Of a stretch of DNA of 64,000 nucleotides, positions 36,329 to 47,395 are shown piece by piece. The stretch is taken from NCBI RefSeq assembly GCF_904849725.1, contig NC_058522.1:436695529-436759528 (forward strand), read 5' to 3'. Both the position numbers and the translations under genes were made by a program. The notes under the pieces are model-generated. The model saw only the letters and a program-made list of their open reading frames with translations. It made no database searches and had not been told where the DNA came from. Every line of letters starts with the position of its first letter. The stretch's first letter is position 1. This DNA comes from Hordeum vulgare subsp. vulgare (lineage: Eukaryota; Streptophyta; Magnoliopsida; Poales; Poaceae).

Positions 36329-36743
36329 CTCTATCAAATCCAGTAACTTGATTCTGGAGATCATTGACAGCAATAACTGAACACACACAAAAAAAGGAGG
36401 GTTAGCAATAAAGCATTCTTGAGGTGAATAGAAATTTCAGAATCTCTCTTGGTAGAAGAAACAAGGACAATGTAGTGTTGACATGAAGCACCTGACATTG
36501 ATGGAGTGAGGATGCCATCTCCAATAACCATGTATGTACCCATCAGAACCAAGAACGGTAGTGTATTTTTAAAGAGTGACTTCTTTTCTAGGCAGTTTTT
36601 GACAAACAAAGCATCTTCAAGCTCAAGAGTAGGTAACTTAAGACTAAAACTATAAATATCTTCATCCACACGCTACTGATTCTGTATAGGCTAACTTTTG
36701 CATACCTGCAAATCAACAAATATAATGCAACTGTGCCCCCTAT
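36329..36743 (-). pseudogene. HAK/KUP potassium transporter fragment, two exons
   Basis: Exon 36743-36492 reads GGTVALYLLICRYAKVSL, then after a break DEDIYSFSLKLP and later LVLMGTYMVIGDGILTPSMS. The last block is the hallmark of plant HAK/KUP/KT proton-coupled potassium transporters. A donor (G|GTGCTT) leads to a second exon, 36376-36329 (VIAVNDLQNQVTGFDR), that matches the following stretch of the family. A stop (TAG, 36673-36675) and a nearby frameshift disable the first exon. Only about 120 codons of a protein usually near 750-800 aa long are present. This is a captured dead fragment in the Helitron, on the strand opposite to it. Confidence 0.85.
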
Positions 36744-37042
36744 AAACCATGAGATGGTACAGTCGGTAAGCCAAACCAATCTGGACAAGAGCATACACAA
36801 CTGACAGTCTACAAGCGTTATTTACTGAATCGGTTTAGGAGGAACCGCAGAACTAGGATAATCTTTTGAGACCAAGCTAGCATTCTGTGTTGGTCGAAAT
36901 GTTATTATTTTGATACATTGTAATGCCTCTCATGTTGTAATTACTCTTTACAATATCATTGTACAACTGAATTTATGTGCTTTTGGAGGAAGATTAATTT
37001 GGGATGATGCTTATATTATCACTTAGACAAAATTACTATATA

Positions 37043-37117
37043 CTCCCACCAACCCAAAACAGGTGGCTTTGATTTAGTACAACTTTAGCAAAGATACTTA
37101 TTTTGGGACGGAGGGAG
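37043..37117. mobile_element. Short Stowaway-like MITE
   Basis: The right end GGGACGGAGGGAG and left end CTCCCACCAACCC are diverged inverted repeats flanked by TA. At about 75 bp it is smaller than usual and probably deleted inside. Confidence 0.7.
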
Positions 37118-38446
37118 TATATTTCGTACATTGGTTTTATTTGCATGCAAAACTGTATATTTTCATCACAAATCTGCCAAAGGCAATGCCAGGAAGGTAT
37201 CTTCCTGTAATGACTATTTAATTTTTCTTCTTGGTCAATTTAATCTTGAAAATGAAATTCATATCATTGAATTTTGCTTCTTGGTCAACTTAGAAATCCT
37301 AAAAATTAATCCATATCATTATATTTGATAAATGAACGATACAATGCCCATGTTAAAGTTTGTGTTGTGGTCACTGTGTAATGCAAGTAAATAAGGCCTA
37401 CAACCAGGTCGTGGAGACTCTTACAAAATTTTGCACTCTCTCATTTGAAAACAAACAAGTACTCCATGTTTTACAAAATTTCTAACACTATCAAACAACA
37501 TTCGAAATGGATGCGCAGCAACGCGCGCCATCAACGATCTAGTATTGCATATGACTTGGCAATATTTTTGCACATCTAGGGTCTATGAGGGAAGAATGAT
37601 CTTTGGGAATATTTGGAGAATCAACAGAGCAAAGGAACTGATGGCTCCTTTGTAAACACAAAGGCAGGATTCGCAGTTCCAATATTTCGGAGCTAGGGTT
37701 TCAAAGAAGTTCGGGATTTATTCAACAAGGGCAAGCTCGCACAAGGACATGGGAAAAGCACGGAGAGGTTGAGGATAGACTGGGTTCACGTGGTCATTTG
37801 CCAAATTCCAGAGGGAAAATCTGGGAGACAAAAGCTAGGAAGGAATAACAGGTTTTACAAACCTTCCCCCCTTAGAAGAATCTCGTCCTCGAGATTCCCA
37901 GGGTTAGCTTAGCATAACAACTATTACTACTACGCCTCCTATGAAAACTTCTGGGCTTGGTCTTAACCCTGTGGTTGAAAACAACCGAGTTAAGAGCACC
38001 AAAACTGGTACACCCAGATCGATACACAAATATCGCGGGATCTACTCTACAGGCGGAGGTCACTGGGTAGCCCTATCATTTTTAGAAAAATAAGAATTTC
38101 CTTTTTCCAAAAATGCTTGGGGCACCACGATGAACAGTGGCCTCCTTCGCTGGCAAGTGGGACCAGGGCCCACTGGCAGCCTTCTTCTTCTTCTTTCTCC
38201 AACGAACGGCTCTCACTCTCTCTCACTCCTGCGCCGCTCGGTGAGTGGCTAGGCAGTGCGCACGCCTAGCTCCTAGGGCGTAAAGCACCCTACAACAGTA
38301 GTGCGCGACGTGCACGAGGCCGACGCAGAGAGCACTCGCATCACGGGCCAAGGCCGGTCGGCAGTGCTCTCGGATTCCCTCCTGGATGTCGGGGATCGAG
38401 CAGCGCGCGGCCTCCTGGACCTCGCTCACCGTACGCCGGACCGGGG

Positions 38447-38455
38447 CTATAAAAG
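38447..38455 (+). promoter_or_regulatory. TATA-like motif before the antisense frame in the LARD
   Basis: CTATAAAAG lies about 105 bases before the ATG at 38554, with a CT-rich leader between. The motif and spacing fit a plant core promoter on the strand opposite to the element. Activity is not shown. Confidence 0.45.
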
Positions 38456-38553
38456 TGACCGCGGTTCCTTCCTCTTCTACCTCGCATCCTACCTCACTTC
38501 TTCCTCATCTTCTCCTTCTCTTTCTGGTTGCAGGAGCGCGAGGCAAGGCGCTA

Positions 38554-38721
38554 ATGGCGGGCATGGGGTCGGAGCTGCTCACAATCCTCTCGGCTGGTCT
38601 ACCGGTGGCGTTGGTAGGCGGCCCGGTGCTACTATCCGTGATGATCCTTGATGATCGTCGCGATGCCGTGGCTAAAGGGATAGCTGAGGGCCAACTACGC
38701 CGTCACAGGCCGGCGAAATAA
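38554..38721 (+). CDS. Antisense small protein in the LARD interior, 55 aa
   Basis: The frame starts MAGMGSELLTILSAGLPVAL, goes on through a hydrophobic stretch to about residue 27, and ends in a basic tail (RRHRPAK). A TATA-like motif and a CT-rich leader lie upstream, with a TTGCAG just before that could be a splice acceptor. The strand is opposite to the retrotransposon. Additional antisense frames are known from Tat-lineage Gypsy elements, but I do not recognise this product. It could be a chance frame, though codon third positions are GC-rich and the ATG context is good. Confidence 0.35.
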   Translation: MAGMGSELLTILSAGLPVALVGGPVLLSVMILDDRRDAVAKGIAEGQLRRHRPAK

Positions 38722-39504
38722 GTGCCGACGGGGGCGGAAAAGGCGACGTGTCAACATCACACCAGATGGTGACAGAGGCGATGTTGGATCTGGGGTTAGT
38801 GTGGTGTACTCAGCGGAGTTCTAACAGTGTGGAGACCACGCTGCTGGTTGCTCCTTTCTGAACAACATCCACAACTAGTGGGTACTGGGGAAATCTAGGT
38901 TTTGGTCTTGGTCTGGAAGGGTTGTAACGGCCTATGCTGCAATAAAATCTCTCAGAATTTCTCCGAGATTGCAACTAGTATGCAGACATTGCTCACACGA
39001 TGCACAGGCAATCTATTCAGACTAATATGCAAGCAGATGCAGAATGCACATGATGGCAAAATGCAGGCAAAGAAGGAATCCTATCAAGCAGATTACACTA
39101 AGGTGTTTTAATGCTAGTGGGTGTATGTACTCCTGGCATACATACACCTATACCAGCTCACATTTTATTAGGGACTATAGGCGAGTCCGTTGTTTTTAGG
39201 TGTAAGTGCTCTACTGACTAGAATCTTGTTAATAAATCCAATGCCAGCTCTGTTAAACATTTCTGCTTAACAGGGTGACAGACGAACCAAGCACACAGGG
39301 CAAGTAAGCATACATAACATTACAACAGCACACAGGCACACACACTGCAAGCAGTACCACAACACGCGGCCCTACTGGGTGGCTAACAACAACTCACTCC
39401 AACTACAGTGTCCTAATCCTAGACGCGGGCGAAGAAACAGTCTTCGCAACACACCTCCTGGCAGCATCTCCTGGCTTCGCTCACTGCCGAAGCCACAAAT
39501 GGGC

Positions 39505-40301
39505 TTACTCTTTCTGGGGCTCTCTTGGGGGACGAAGGCTGAGCCAACCCTTGTCTGGGTCTTCGGGCACTTCTATGGGTTGGGGCTCAACTGCTGGAGC
39601 TGCAAGGGGAACTTGATGGAACACATCCCGACGACGAAGGCACCTGATAGCTGCTAGAATGGAGTTACGGTGGATGTCTCCGGGCTGATATGGGTCCACG
39701 GGTTGCGAAGGCAGTACCAGCTGCGAGGGTGGCACTGAGTTTGGCAATAGGGACTGGGTTGACTGGGGTGCAACTTGACGGGCCGCATGGTATGCTTCCG
39801 TAACAACCCGCGTGGTGTCATGGTCCACGGCCATGAACTCTCTAAGAATGCCGAAGAGCAATAATCCCCGGGCAACAGCAAACTGGATCAGACGAGCTAT
39901 TGCTGGGTTTGCATTTTCGACCGTGCCGAAGGAATTGCAGCCTGCGTCTGATGCAGGGGGAAATAGCGAAACTCCTGCATCTCCGCCACTTGCGGAAACT
40001 GAAGCTGAAGACGAGTGATAGCTTCCGCAACGGCTATCTTGACAGCCAACATGGGAGTGGGCATGGATTTGCCACGAATATTCGTGGTTTTCCCATCCGC
40101 TGCTGGACCTGGGTGGATATGCACCTTTGCATAGAACCTGCAAAGATGGGGGGCGGGTTCCGACTGGAACACCAAATACACTGGGGGCTTACTAAGGCCA
40201 AGAGCTCGGGAGAGCATACTCGAAAGGATGGGCGGAAAGCCAGGATAACCATTGGCTAGGGTTCGGCTGTGGAAAGTGGGTGTCTTGGAAGAACTGGCCA
40301 T
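39505..40301 (-). pseudogene. Gag-like frame of the LARD, frameshifted
   Basis: It starts at ATG 40301 (MASSSKTPTFHSRTLANGYP), about 380 bases after the primer site. It continues past a frameshift near 39940-39960 into a second frame that ends at 39505. The protein has no zinc knuckle and is rich in Pro and Ala towards its end. Similar openings occur in gag-like proteins of some Triticeae Gypsy elements, from memory and without comparison. No pol follows. The single shift, which falls about 120 codons in, makes it non-functional as read here. Confidence 0.55.
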
Positions 40302-40663
40302 GGCTGCTCGTTTGGGGGGTACTTGTCTGGGTTCTCTTGCAGGGCTCTAGCTTACTGGGTGGGGAGAGCTACGGCTCACAAGTGGGAAGGGTTTAAATAG
40401 GCAGTCGGGTTGGAACACACCAGGATGGCGTAGATCATTCTCGTGTCGGGTAGAAGATACGCGGGCATAGCTGACAACTGGGTAGGGTCATGGTCCAGTC
40501 TAGAGTGGCTGGGTGGGCGGACAACTGGGTAGAGATACGTCCATTCCGACTGCGCCATCTATTGGTCAATAGTGGCCATGTCGGATGCCAGAGACGGGTC
40601 AAATCCATCGGGCTCACTACTGGTTGAACCTAAGGTGGTGTGGGTGCTAGGGTAACCTACAGC

Positions 40664-40682
40664 CAGCCTAGCTCTGATACCA
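40664..40682 (-). other. Primer binding site of the LARD
   Basis: On the minus strand TGGTATCAGAGCTAGG follows the LTR end GGTGCCACA after a five-base spacer (AGACG). It is complementary to the initiator methionine tRNA 3' end. Confidence 0.85.
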
Positions 40683-40687
40683 CGTCT

Positions 40688-43600
40688 TGTGGCACCCCGA
40701 TAGAGGGCCGACGCACATCCGTCCCCAGGATAAGACCGGACGCACGCCAAAGACATGATACAGAAATTCTAGGCAACAATGGCTTTATTAATATAATGGA
40801 GTACTACAATACTGTTGCTTAGAACAATATTACATGACTCCAAAGCTAACTAAATGGCAGCAAAGGTTTTGATACAGCGGCATCGACGTCCCTGGCTGGG
40901 CTCCATAACTTGCAGGACTGGCTGGGCTGCGATCTAGCACGACGAGTCTTCTCCTGCAACTGGCCACGTGCAAGGCCAGGTGAGTACTTTGAATATACTC
41001 GCAAGACAACCAAATACATAGCATCCAAACAGCAGATAACAAAGCAAGCATAATAACTATATAATAGCTATTCTAAGCATGGCATGGAATTAACAGGGAA
41101 ATATAAATCAAGCATAGCATGACATGGACTAAACATGTAATCTACCTCACTAGCATGGCAAAGATCACAACAGGTGCTTAACCAACTTACTGTCACCGAA
41201 TATCAACCCACTCTCTTCTGGGTTGTCCCACAATTCTTGTCATACTCGTAATCCAATCTAAACGGATTCAAATCACATCACATGGTCATCTGACGATTCA
41301 TCATATAGCCTTCTCTTGACCAACACATCATGTTATCAACATCCTCTGATGTTCACACGAGACGAGTTATATCATCATTACTAACACTGTTATGGTTGAC
41401 CATCTACTGAGGTCTGGTCGGGCTGTCCCGTGGACTCGGCTATTCAAATAGGTTTGGCACTCTACAGAGGTTGCACACTTTACCCACACTATGGAGCACT
41501 GACCTCGTGATCCCCTTCGGGTGGACCAGTGTTGCTCCAACAAAACTTGTCTGGCCCGTGACCCTTCATCGTACCACCGACATTCATCCTCCCCTGGAGT
41601 CCTGCCCTGGGTGGCCCTGTGTCCCCATGACACCTGCCACCGTCGTGGCCAAACTAATATGTCCCATCTGGGGACGCCGGCACAAACAACTCAAATGGGT
41701 CACAAGGTTATCACCGCCTACCTGATTAGGGTAGCACGCGTGCATAACCCTCCCTCTTTGGAAGTACCGGTGAAAGAGCACGCGATCAAACCAAGTCAAG
41801 GTCGTTCCATATCGGCAAATGTGGTTGCACTGATGAGCCCGGACAGGTGACACTGGTCAACCAACTAGGTATCTTATCCCGAATATTATCTGTCATAGCT
41901 GACGCTACGATGTCATAGCAATCCGATAATTAATAAGCTCAAACCACTAATGTTAATCCATATTCATAAATTGTCAGCTGAAACACAAAGTAATCATAGA
42001 CAGTAATCTCAACAGTATAATGTAACTGGCAAACTAATACTTTATAGATTCTAGCTATAAGTTAGACCTTCGGAACCCTCACATAAAATCGGCAAAAAAA
42101 TCGGTAGCCACTAGAACGGTCTTTACAACACAGATCTGGGACATTACCGGAGTAATTCAACCCCGACTCAAGACGGCTCGAAAGCAGCTCAGAGCATGAG
42201 ACGATGTTAATAAAGAGAATGTAGCAGTTCCCTAAGACGACCGAAGAACAGCTCAGAGCATAGGGTCACTGCCACGGAAAGAAATTCAACAGCTGCACGC
42301 GATGGTCGAAAAGCAGCTCAGAACACGAGCTAGCTGCTGACAAGAGAAATGTAACATTGGCATCCACCCTGGACGGTCGAAAGCAGCTCACACTCAGGCA
42401 TGGTGCCATTATTGAAGAAAATGCGAGCAAGGGTTCGTGAGCATCTGATACATCACATTACTGTAAACTCGGTCATAAGAATTATAAATTAAATATGCAA
42501 TGGCATCAGAGAGCAAAGTTTGAGGGCATATATTAGATGAAAAGTAATACTAGTAACTAGTAATAATGTCATCACAGTTATATGCAAATGCACACGAATA
42601 GGTGATACAGATAAACACAGAGAGTGCAAGGAAAGTTATCATGCAAGTCCGGAGCTCATGGTAAGAGGTTGGCTTGCCTGAGGGTCGACGAATATTCCGG
42701 GAAGACGCGCGATAAAACATCAGGAAGATTTGCTGGAGAGGTTTCCCTCTTGGAAGGCTGAATCAGAGGGCAAGTCATTTCTACTCTGCAAACATATTAT
42801 GAAGATCATATTATCGAAACGGGCTCGACGACAAGACGTGGGCACTGGTTTTACCTCAATCGGAGTTACAGTCGCAAAGTTATGGCCGTTCATTTCTTAG
42901 GCAGAGAAACAAATAGAAATGTTTTCATTTCTGCTGCTAACTGGCGAACGTCCACAACATAGCAGATTCGGCTAGCGGGGTTTAAACAGAAAGCGCATTT
43001 GTTGCAGTACGTTTTCAATTCAGAGAAAACGTATTATGGCTCTAGGCCGAAGCAAAGTATGCTTTCAAAAAGGGAAAACGTATTGTCGAAAATACGTTTC
43101 CACTTAAACTGCGCGGGCCCGGGGTTTGACCTCTCTCTCTCTCTGACGGGCGATGCCTGCCTTATCCACTCACTCTTTCTCTTACACGCGGGCCCTACCC
43201 CATCTCTCTCTCTCCTCCTCCTGACTTCTTCTTCTTCTCGCCGCGGGCACAGAGGAGATCGGGCCGCTGGTCAGGCGGCAGCTAGCGGCCGCGGGAGGAC
43301 CGGCCAGCAAGCGCAGGGACTCCGCTGCTCCTCGCCGCGCCCGGGGGGGTCACAGGGTGGCCGGAGGTGGACCACAGCGCCGACACGGCTGGATGGGACA
43401 CGGTGGCCGATGGGCGCCTGTGACGCCGGTGCCTCGGGGCTTCCTTGGAGAAATGGAGGACGGCGGCGGCTTCACCACCGCTTGGGGATGCTGTGACCAC
43501 GAGTAGAGGAGAGGGGCAGAGCTCTGGAGCCGATATTACCATGGGGGTCCGACGGCGGCTGCTCGAGCATTCGGCCATAGGGATCACTAGAGGGCTTAGG

Positions 43601-45170
43601 GAGTGGCTTGGGAGGTTGCTCGAGGACGTGAGAGGCTCGGGCATGCCGTGATATAGCTGCAGGGAGGGCCTCTCGCGACGCCGGGAAAAGCTCCAAGAAT
43701 CCATGGCGGGATTCCCTCGGCATACACCTCTAGGGGTAAGGGGATGAGGGGGAGAGGGCTCTAGAGGGTTCACGCACGCCGAGAGAAACTCTAGACACTC
43801 TCGGACAAGTTAGAACCTCCTGGAGACAAGCTCCCGTCAACTCAAACACACAGAGCTCTGTTTTCGCACGCTCTGCACGTGGTCACCACGGTGCCACGAC
43901 ATTGCCATGTCCCACAAGCTCTCAAATCATGTCTAAGCTTATCTACACACTGTTCTGAGATGAAATGATACAACCCACACCACTAGAGAGCAATGAGGTG
44001 ATCAAAACAAAGTTAAATAGTTTCCAACAACAAGGTGTTTGTGTTGTGGTGTGACCCCCACAGCGCACCTCTTGTCATGATCTTTGGCTGAGGTTGACCA
44101 CTCACTAAGGTCACTGTCCTGGCCAAAATTCAGCACAATCCAATAAGTCTAGAGGGCACTTCCTTTGTAACTTGGCATACTGACCAGAAATGAAGAAGAT
44201 GATGTTGGGGTTAAATGGCTAAATGGAAATGGCTGAAACTTGGAGGAGACTCATGATTTGGGCATATAAAGTCACTTTAAAGTTTCATACCATTTGCACA
44301 TATATAAATGGTACTTCCTTCACAATGCTCCAATCTAGATAGGATCTTAAATAATTTATTGAGGAATAATGGATTGATGGAATGGGTTAAATTTTGGTGG
44401 ACAAGGATGATTTATCATAATGAACCACTCTCCAAAATTTCAGCTCAAGGGAATCAAGCACTTCCTTTGCAAACAGAAAATCTGGACAGAATCTGCAAAG
44501 GGATGTTGTGCTCAATTTTTGAATTGGGGAACTTGGTATTTTGATGGAAATGATGAACATGTATATGAGAAGCTCCAAAAATTATTTGGGATTTTTCCTA
44601 GCTACCAAAATGGTAGTTCCTTTGGAAAGGCCCCAAAATGCAATATTGGCTTTAAATAGGAAAAGGGCATTTTTCCCTGCTTAGTGATGGCCAATATTTT
44701 ATGAGAGATTCATAGGATCACAAAGAATATCTCCACAAGTTTTCATGACCTTGGGAGATGCATAGATATTTTCTTGGATTTAATTCCTCACAAAGGCAGA
44801 AACAAGAATTAATTCTAGAATAGAAATATTGCATATGACTTGGCAATATTTTTGCACATCTAGGGTCTATGAGGGGAGAATGATCTCTGGGAATATTTGG
44901 AGAATCCACAGAGCAAAGGAAATGATGGCTCCTTTGTAAACACAAAGGCAGGATTCCCAGTTCAATATTTTGGGGCTAGGGTTTCAAAGAGGTTCGGGGT
45001 TTACTCAACAAGGGCAAGCTAGCACAAGGACATGGGAAAAGCACAGAGAGGTTGAGGATAGACTGGGTTCACCTGGTCATTTGCCAAATTCCAGAGGAAA
45101 AATCTGGGAGATAAAAGCTAGGAAAGAATAACAACACAAAAACCAATAACCCAATTTTTGTGGTGTTACA
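40688..45170 (-). repeat. 5' LTR of the LARD, full length (4483 bp)
   Basis: It runs from TGTAACACC at 45170 to GGTGCCACA at 40688 on the minus strand. It contains the two empty target sites for the insertions in the other LTR. Parts at 42070-42420 carry a four-fold phrase (GA/CAGCTCAGA(G/A)CA), and 42990-43540 is GC-rich with a CT microsatellite. The many frames in it are chance frames. Confidence 0.85.
42180..42400. repeat. Four spaced copies of a CGAAAGCAGCTCAGAGCA-type phrase in the LTR
   Basis: Variants are seen at about 42179, 42241, 42308 and 42368, spaced 60-67 bases, each followed by a diverged sentence. This is a degenerate tandem array within the LARD LTR. Its role is unknown. Confidence 0.65.
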
Positions 45171-45418
45171 GGCCTCCTCGCCACTTCCTGGCCCAGCTCT
45201 TTGCTCCAGTATTTTTTATATTTTCCAAAAATATTCATCGTAAATTTTCAGCCCATTCCAAGAACTTTTATTTCTGCATATAAACAACACCACGGTAATT
45301 CTGCTGAAAACAGCGTCAGTCCGGGTTAGTTCTAATAAAATCCTACCAAAATCATATAGAATTATTGTAAACATGGCATGGATACTTCATAAATTATAGA
45401 TACGTTGGAGACGTATCA
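45171..45418 (-). mobile_element. Fragment of a Sabrina/WHAM-like Gypsy LTR
   Basis: On the minus strand it starts TGATACGTCTCCAACGTATC at 45418 and breaks off at the LARD border. The phrase around 45300-45340 matches 9656-9710 in reverse complement, so it belongs to the same family as the LTR at 9583. The LARD probably inserted into this LTR. Confidence 0.8.
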
Positions 45419-45522
45419 GAGTTCAACATGGCTGAGAGAGAACTTGCAAGAAGAGCTCCTCGCAGGGTTCATGGCCCACTGCCAGAGCAATCTTCATTTA
45501 TTGTTGTTGATGGTGCTGTAAT

Positions 45523-47343
45523 TGTTGGGGAACGTCGCATGGGAAACAAAAATTTTCCTACGTGCACGAAGACCTATCATGGTGATGTCCATCTACGAGA
45601 GGGGATGAGTGATCTACGTACCCTTGTAGACCGTACAGCAGAAGCGTTAGAGAACGCGGTTGATGTAGTGGAACGTCCTCACGTCCCTCGATCCGCCCCG
45701 CGAACAATCCCGCGATCAGTCCCACTATCTAGTACGAAACGGACGGCACCTCCGCGTTCAGCACACGTACAGCTCGACGATGATCTCGGCCTTCTTGATC
45801 CAGCAAGAGAGACGGAGAGGTAGAAGAGTTCTCCGGCAGCGTGACGGTGCTCCGGAGGTTGGTGATGACCTTGTCTCAGCAGAGCTCCGCCCGAGCTCCG
45901 CAGAAACGCAATCTAGAGGAAAAACCGTGGAGGTATGTGGTCGGGCTGCCGTGGAAAAGTTGTCTCAAATCAGCCTAAAACCTCCGTATATATAGGTGGG
46001 AGGGAGGGGGCCTTGCCTTGGGGCTCAAGGAGCCCCAAGGGGGTCGGCCGAGTCCAAGGGGGAGGACTCTCCCCCCCCCCCAAACCGAGTTGGACTAGGT
46101 TTGGTGGGAGGGAGTCCCCCTTCCTTCCCACCTCCTCCTTTTTTTTCTTTCTCTCTTGATTTTCTTCTCCTTGGCGCATAGGGCACTTGTGGGCTGTCCC
46201 ACCAGCCCACTAAGGGCTGGTGTGTCTCCCCAAGGCCTATGGGCTTCCCCGGGGTGGGTTGCCCCCCCGGTGAACTCCCGGAACCCATTCGTCATTCCCG
46301 GTACATTCCCGGTAACTCCGAAAACCTTCCGGTAATCAAATGAGGTCATCCTATATATCAATCTTCGTTTCCGGACCATTCCGGAAACCCTCGTGACGTC
46401 CGTGATCTCATCCGGGACTCCGAACAACATTTAGTAACCAACCATATAACTCAAATACACATAAAACAACGTCGAACCTTAAGTGTGCAGACCCTGCGGG
46501 TTCGAGAACTATGTAGACATGACCCGAGAGACTCCTCGGTCAATATCCAACAGCGGGACCTGGATGCCCATATTGGATCCTACATATTCTACGAAGATCT
46601 TATCGTTTGAACCTCAGTGCCAAGGATTCATATAATCCCGTATGTCATTCCCTTTGTCCTTCGGTATGTTACTTGCCCGAGATTCGATCGTCAGTATCCG
46701 CATACCTATTTCAATCTCGTTTACCGGCAAGTCTCTTTACTCGTTCCGTAATACAAGATCCCGCAACTTACACTAAGTTACATTGCTTGCAAGGCTTGTG
46801 TGTGATGTTGTATTACCGAGTGGGCCCCGAGATACCTCTCCGTCACACGGAGTGACAAATCCCAGTCTTGATCCATACTAACTCAACTAACACCTTCAGA
46901 GATACCTGTAGAGCTTCTTTATAGTCACCCTGTTACGTTGCGACGTTTGATACACACAAAGCATTCCTCCGGTGTCAGTGAGTTATATGATCTCATGGTC
47001 ATAGGAATAAATACTTGACACGCAGAAAACAGTAGCAACAAAATGACACGATCAACATGCTACGTCTATTAGTTTGGGTCTAGTCCATCACGTGATTCTC
47101 CCAATGACGTGATCCAGTTATCAAGCAACAACACCTTGTTCATAATCAGAAGAGACTGACTATCATCAATCAACTGGCTAGCCAACTAGAGGCATGCTAG
47201 GGATGGTGTTTTGTATATGTATCCACACATGTAAATGAGTCTTCATTCAATACAATTATAGCATGGATAATAAACTATTATCTTGATACAGGAATTATAA
47301 TAATAACTATATTTATTATTGCCTCTAGGGCAGAATTCCAACA
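45523..47343 (-). repeat. 3' LTR of the Angela/BARE-like element (1821 bp)
   Basis: TG...CA ends. It carries a C run at 46071-46081 that is shorter in the other LTR, and a shorter C run near 46264 than its partner at 53373-53388. Confidence 0.96.
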
Positions 47344-47395
47344 GTCTCCCACTTGCACTAGAGTCAATAATCTAGCCCTCACATCACCATGTGAA

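Larger units (their letters stand above)
34798..37542 (+). mobile_element. Helitron carrying gene fragments (2745 bp)
   Basis: The insert sits between A and T with no target duplication. It ends in CTAG preceded by a GCGC-rich short hairpin (37513-37528), the signature of a Helitron 3' end. The uninterrupted site is seen in the other LARD LTR at 44826/44827. The 5' end reads TATAGG rather than the usual TC, so that end is less certain. Inside are broken exons of a potassium transporter, a 69-bp exon-like piece and a small MITE, and no Rep/helicase gene. It is therefore non-autonomous. Confidence 0.78.
31979..37859 (-). repeat. 3' LTR of the LARD, truncated and interrupted
   Basis: Pieces 31979-32607, 34140-34797 and 37543-37859 line up with 43552-45170 of the intact LTR. 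The missing part corresponds to 40688-43551. The breaks are a Gypsy solo LTR and a Helitron. Confidence 0.88.
37860..40687 (-). other. Interior of the LARD
   Basis: It runs from the primer site (about 40664-40682) to the polypurine tract at 37861-37873. It holds a frameshifted gag-like frame close to the primer site and an antisense small reading frame with a promoter-like TATA motif. There is no protease, reverse transcriptase or integrase. The stretch 38730-39480 shows nothing recognisable. Confidence 0.75.
31979..45170 (-). mobile_element. LARD-type Gypsy element with 4.5-kb LTRs (Sukkula-like)
   Basis: On the minus strand the order is: 5' LTR 45170-40688, primer site TGGTATCAGAGC near 40675, interior 40687-37860, polypurine tract (TAAGGGGGGAAGG) at 37861-37873, 3' LTR from 37859 down to 31979. 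LTR ends TGTAACACC and GGTGCCACA are inverted repeats. The 3' LTR keeps only about 1.6 kb of LTR sequence and is split by two later insertions. A 4.48-kb LTR with a 2.8-kb interior lacking pol matches the published layout of barley Sukkula LARDs. The family name needs a database comparison. Confidence 0.8.

Noticed and set aside
39812..40259. Plus-strand frames opposite the gag-like region of the LARD
   Set aside because: They are mirror frames of the minus-strand gag-like sequence with no promoter or domain.
42180..42400. Regularly spaced repeats considered as a CRISPR-like array
   Set aside because: Plant nuclear context, degenerate units, unequal spacers and a position inside an LTR. There is no reason to call it CRISPR.
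45535..46860. Many open frames of 60-131 codons in both Copia LTRs, repeated at 52600-54000
   Set aside because: They occur in both LTRs in the same places and follow the LTR sequence, with no domain. They are chance frames in a GC-rich LTR.
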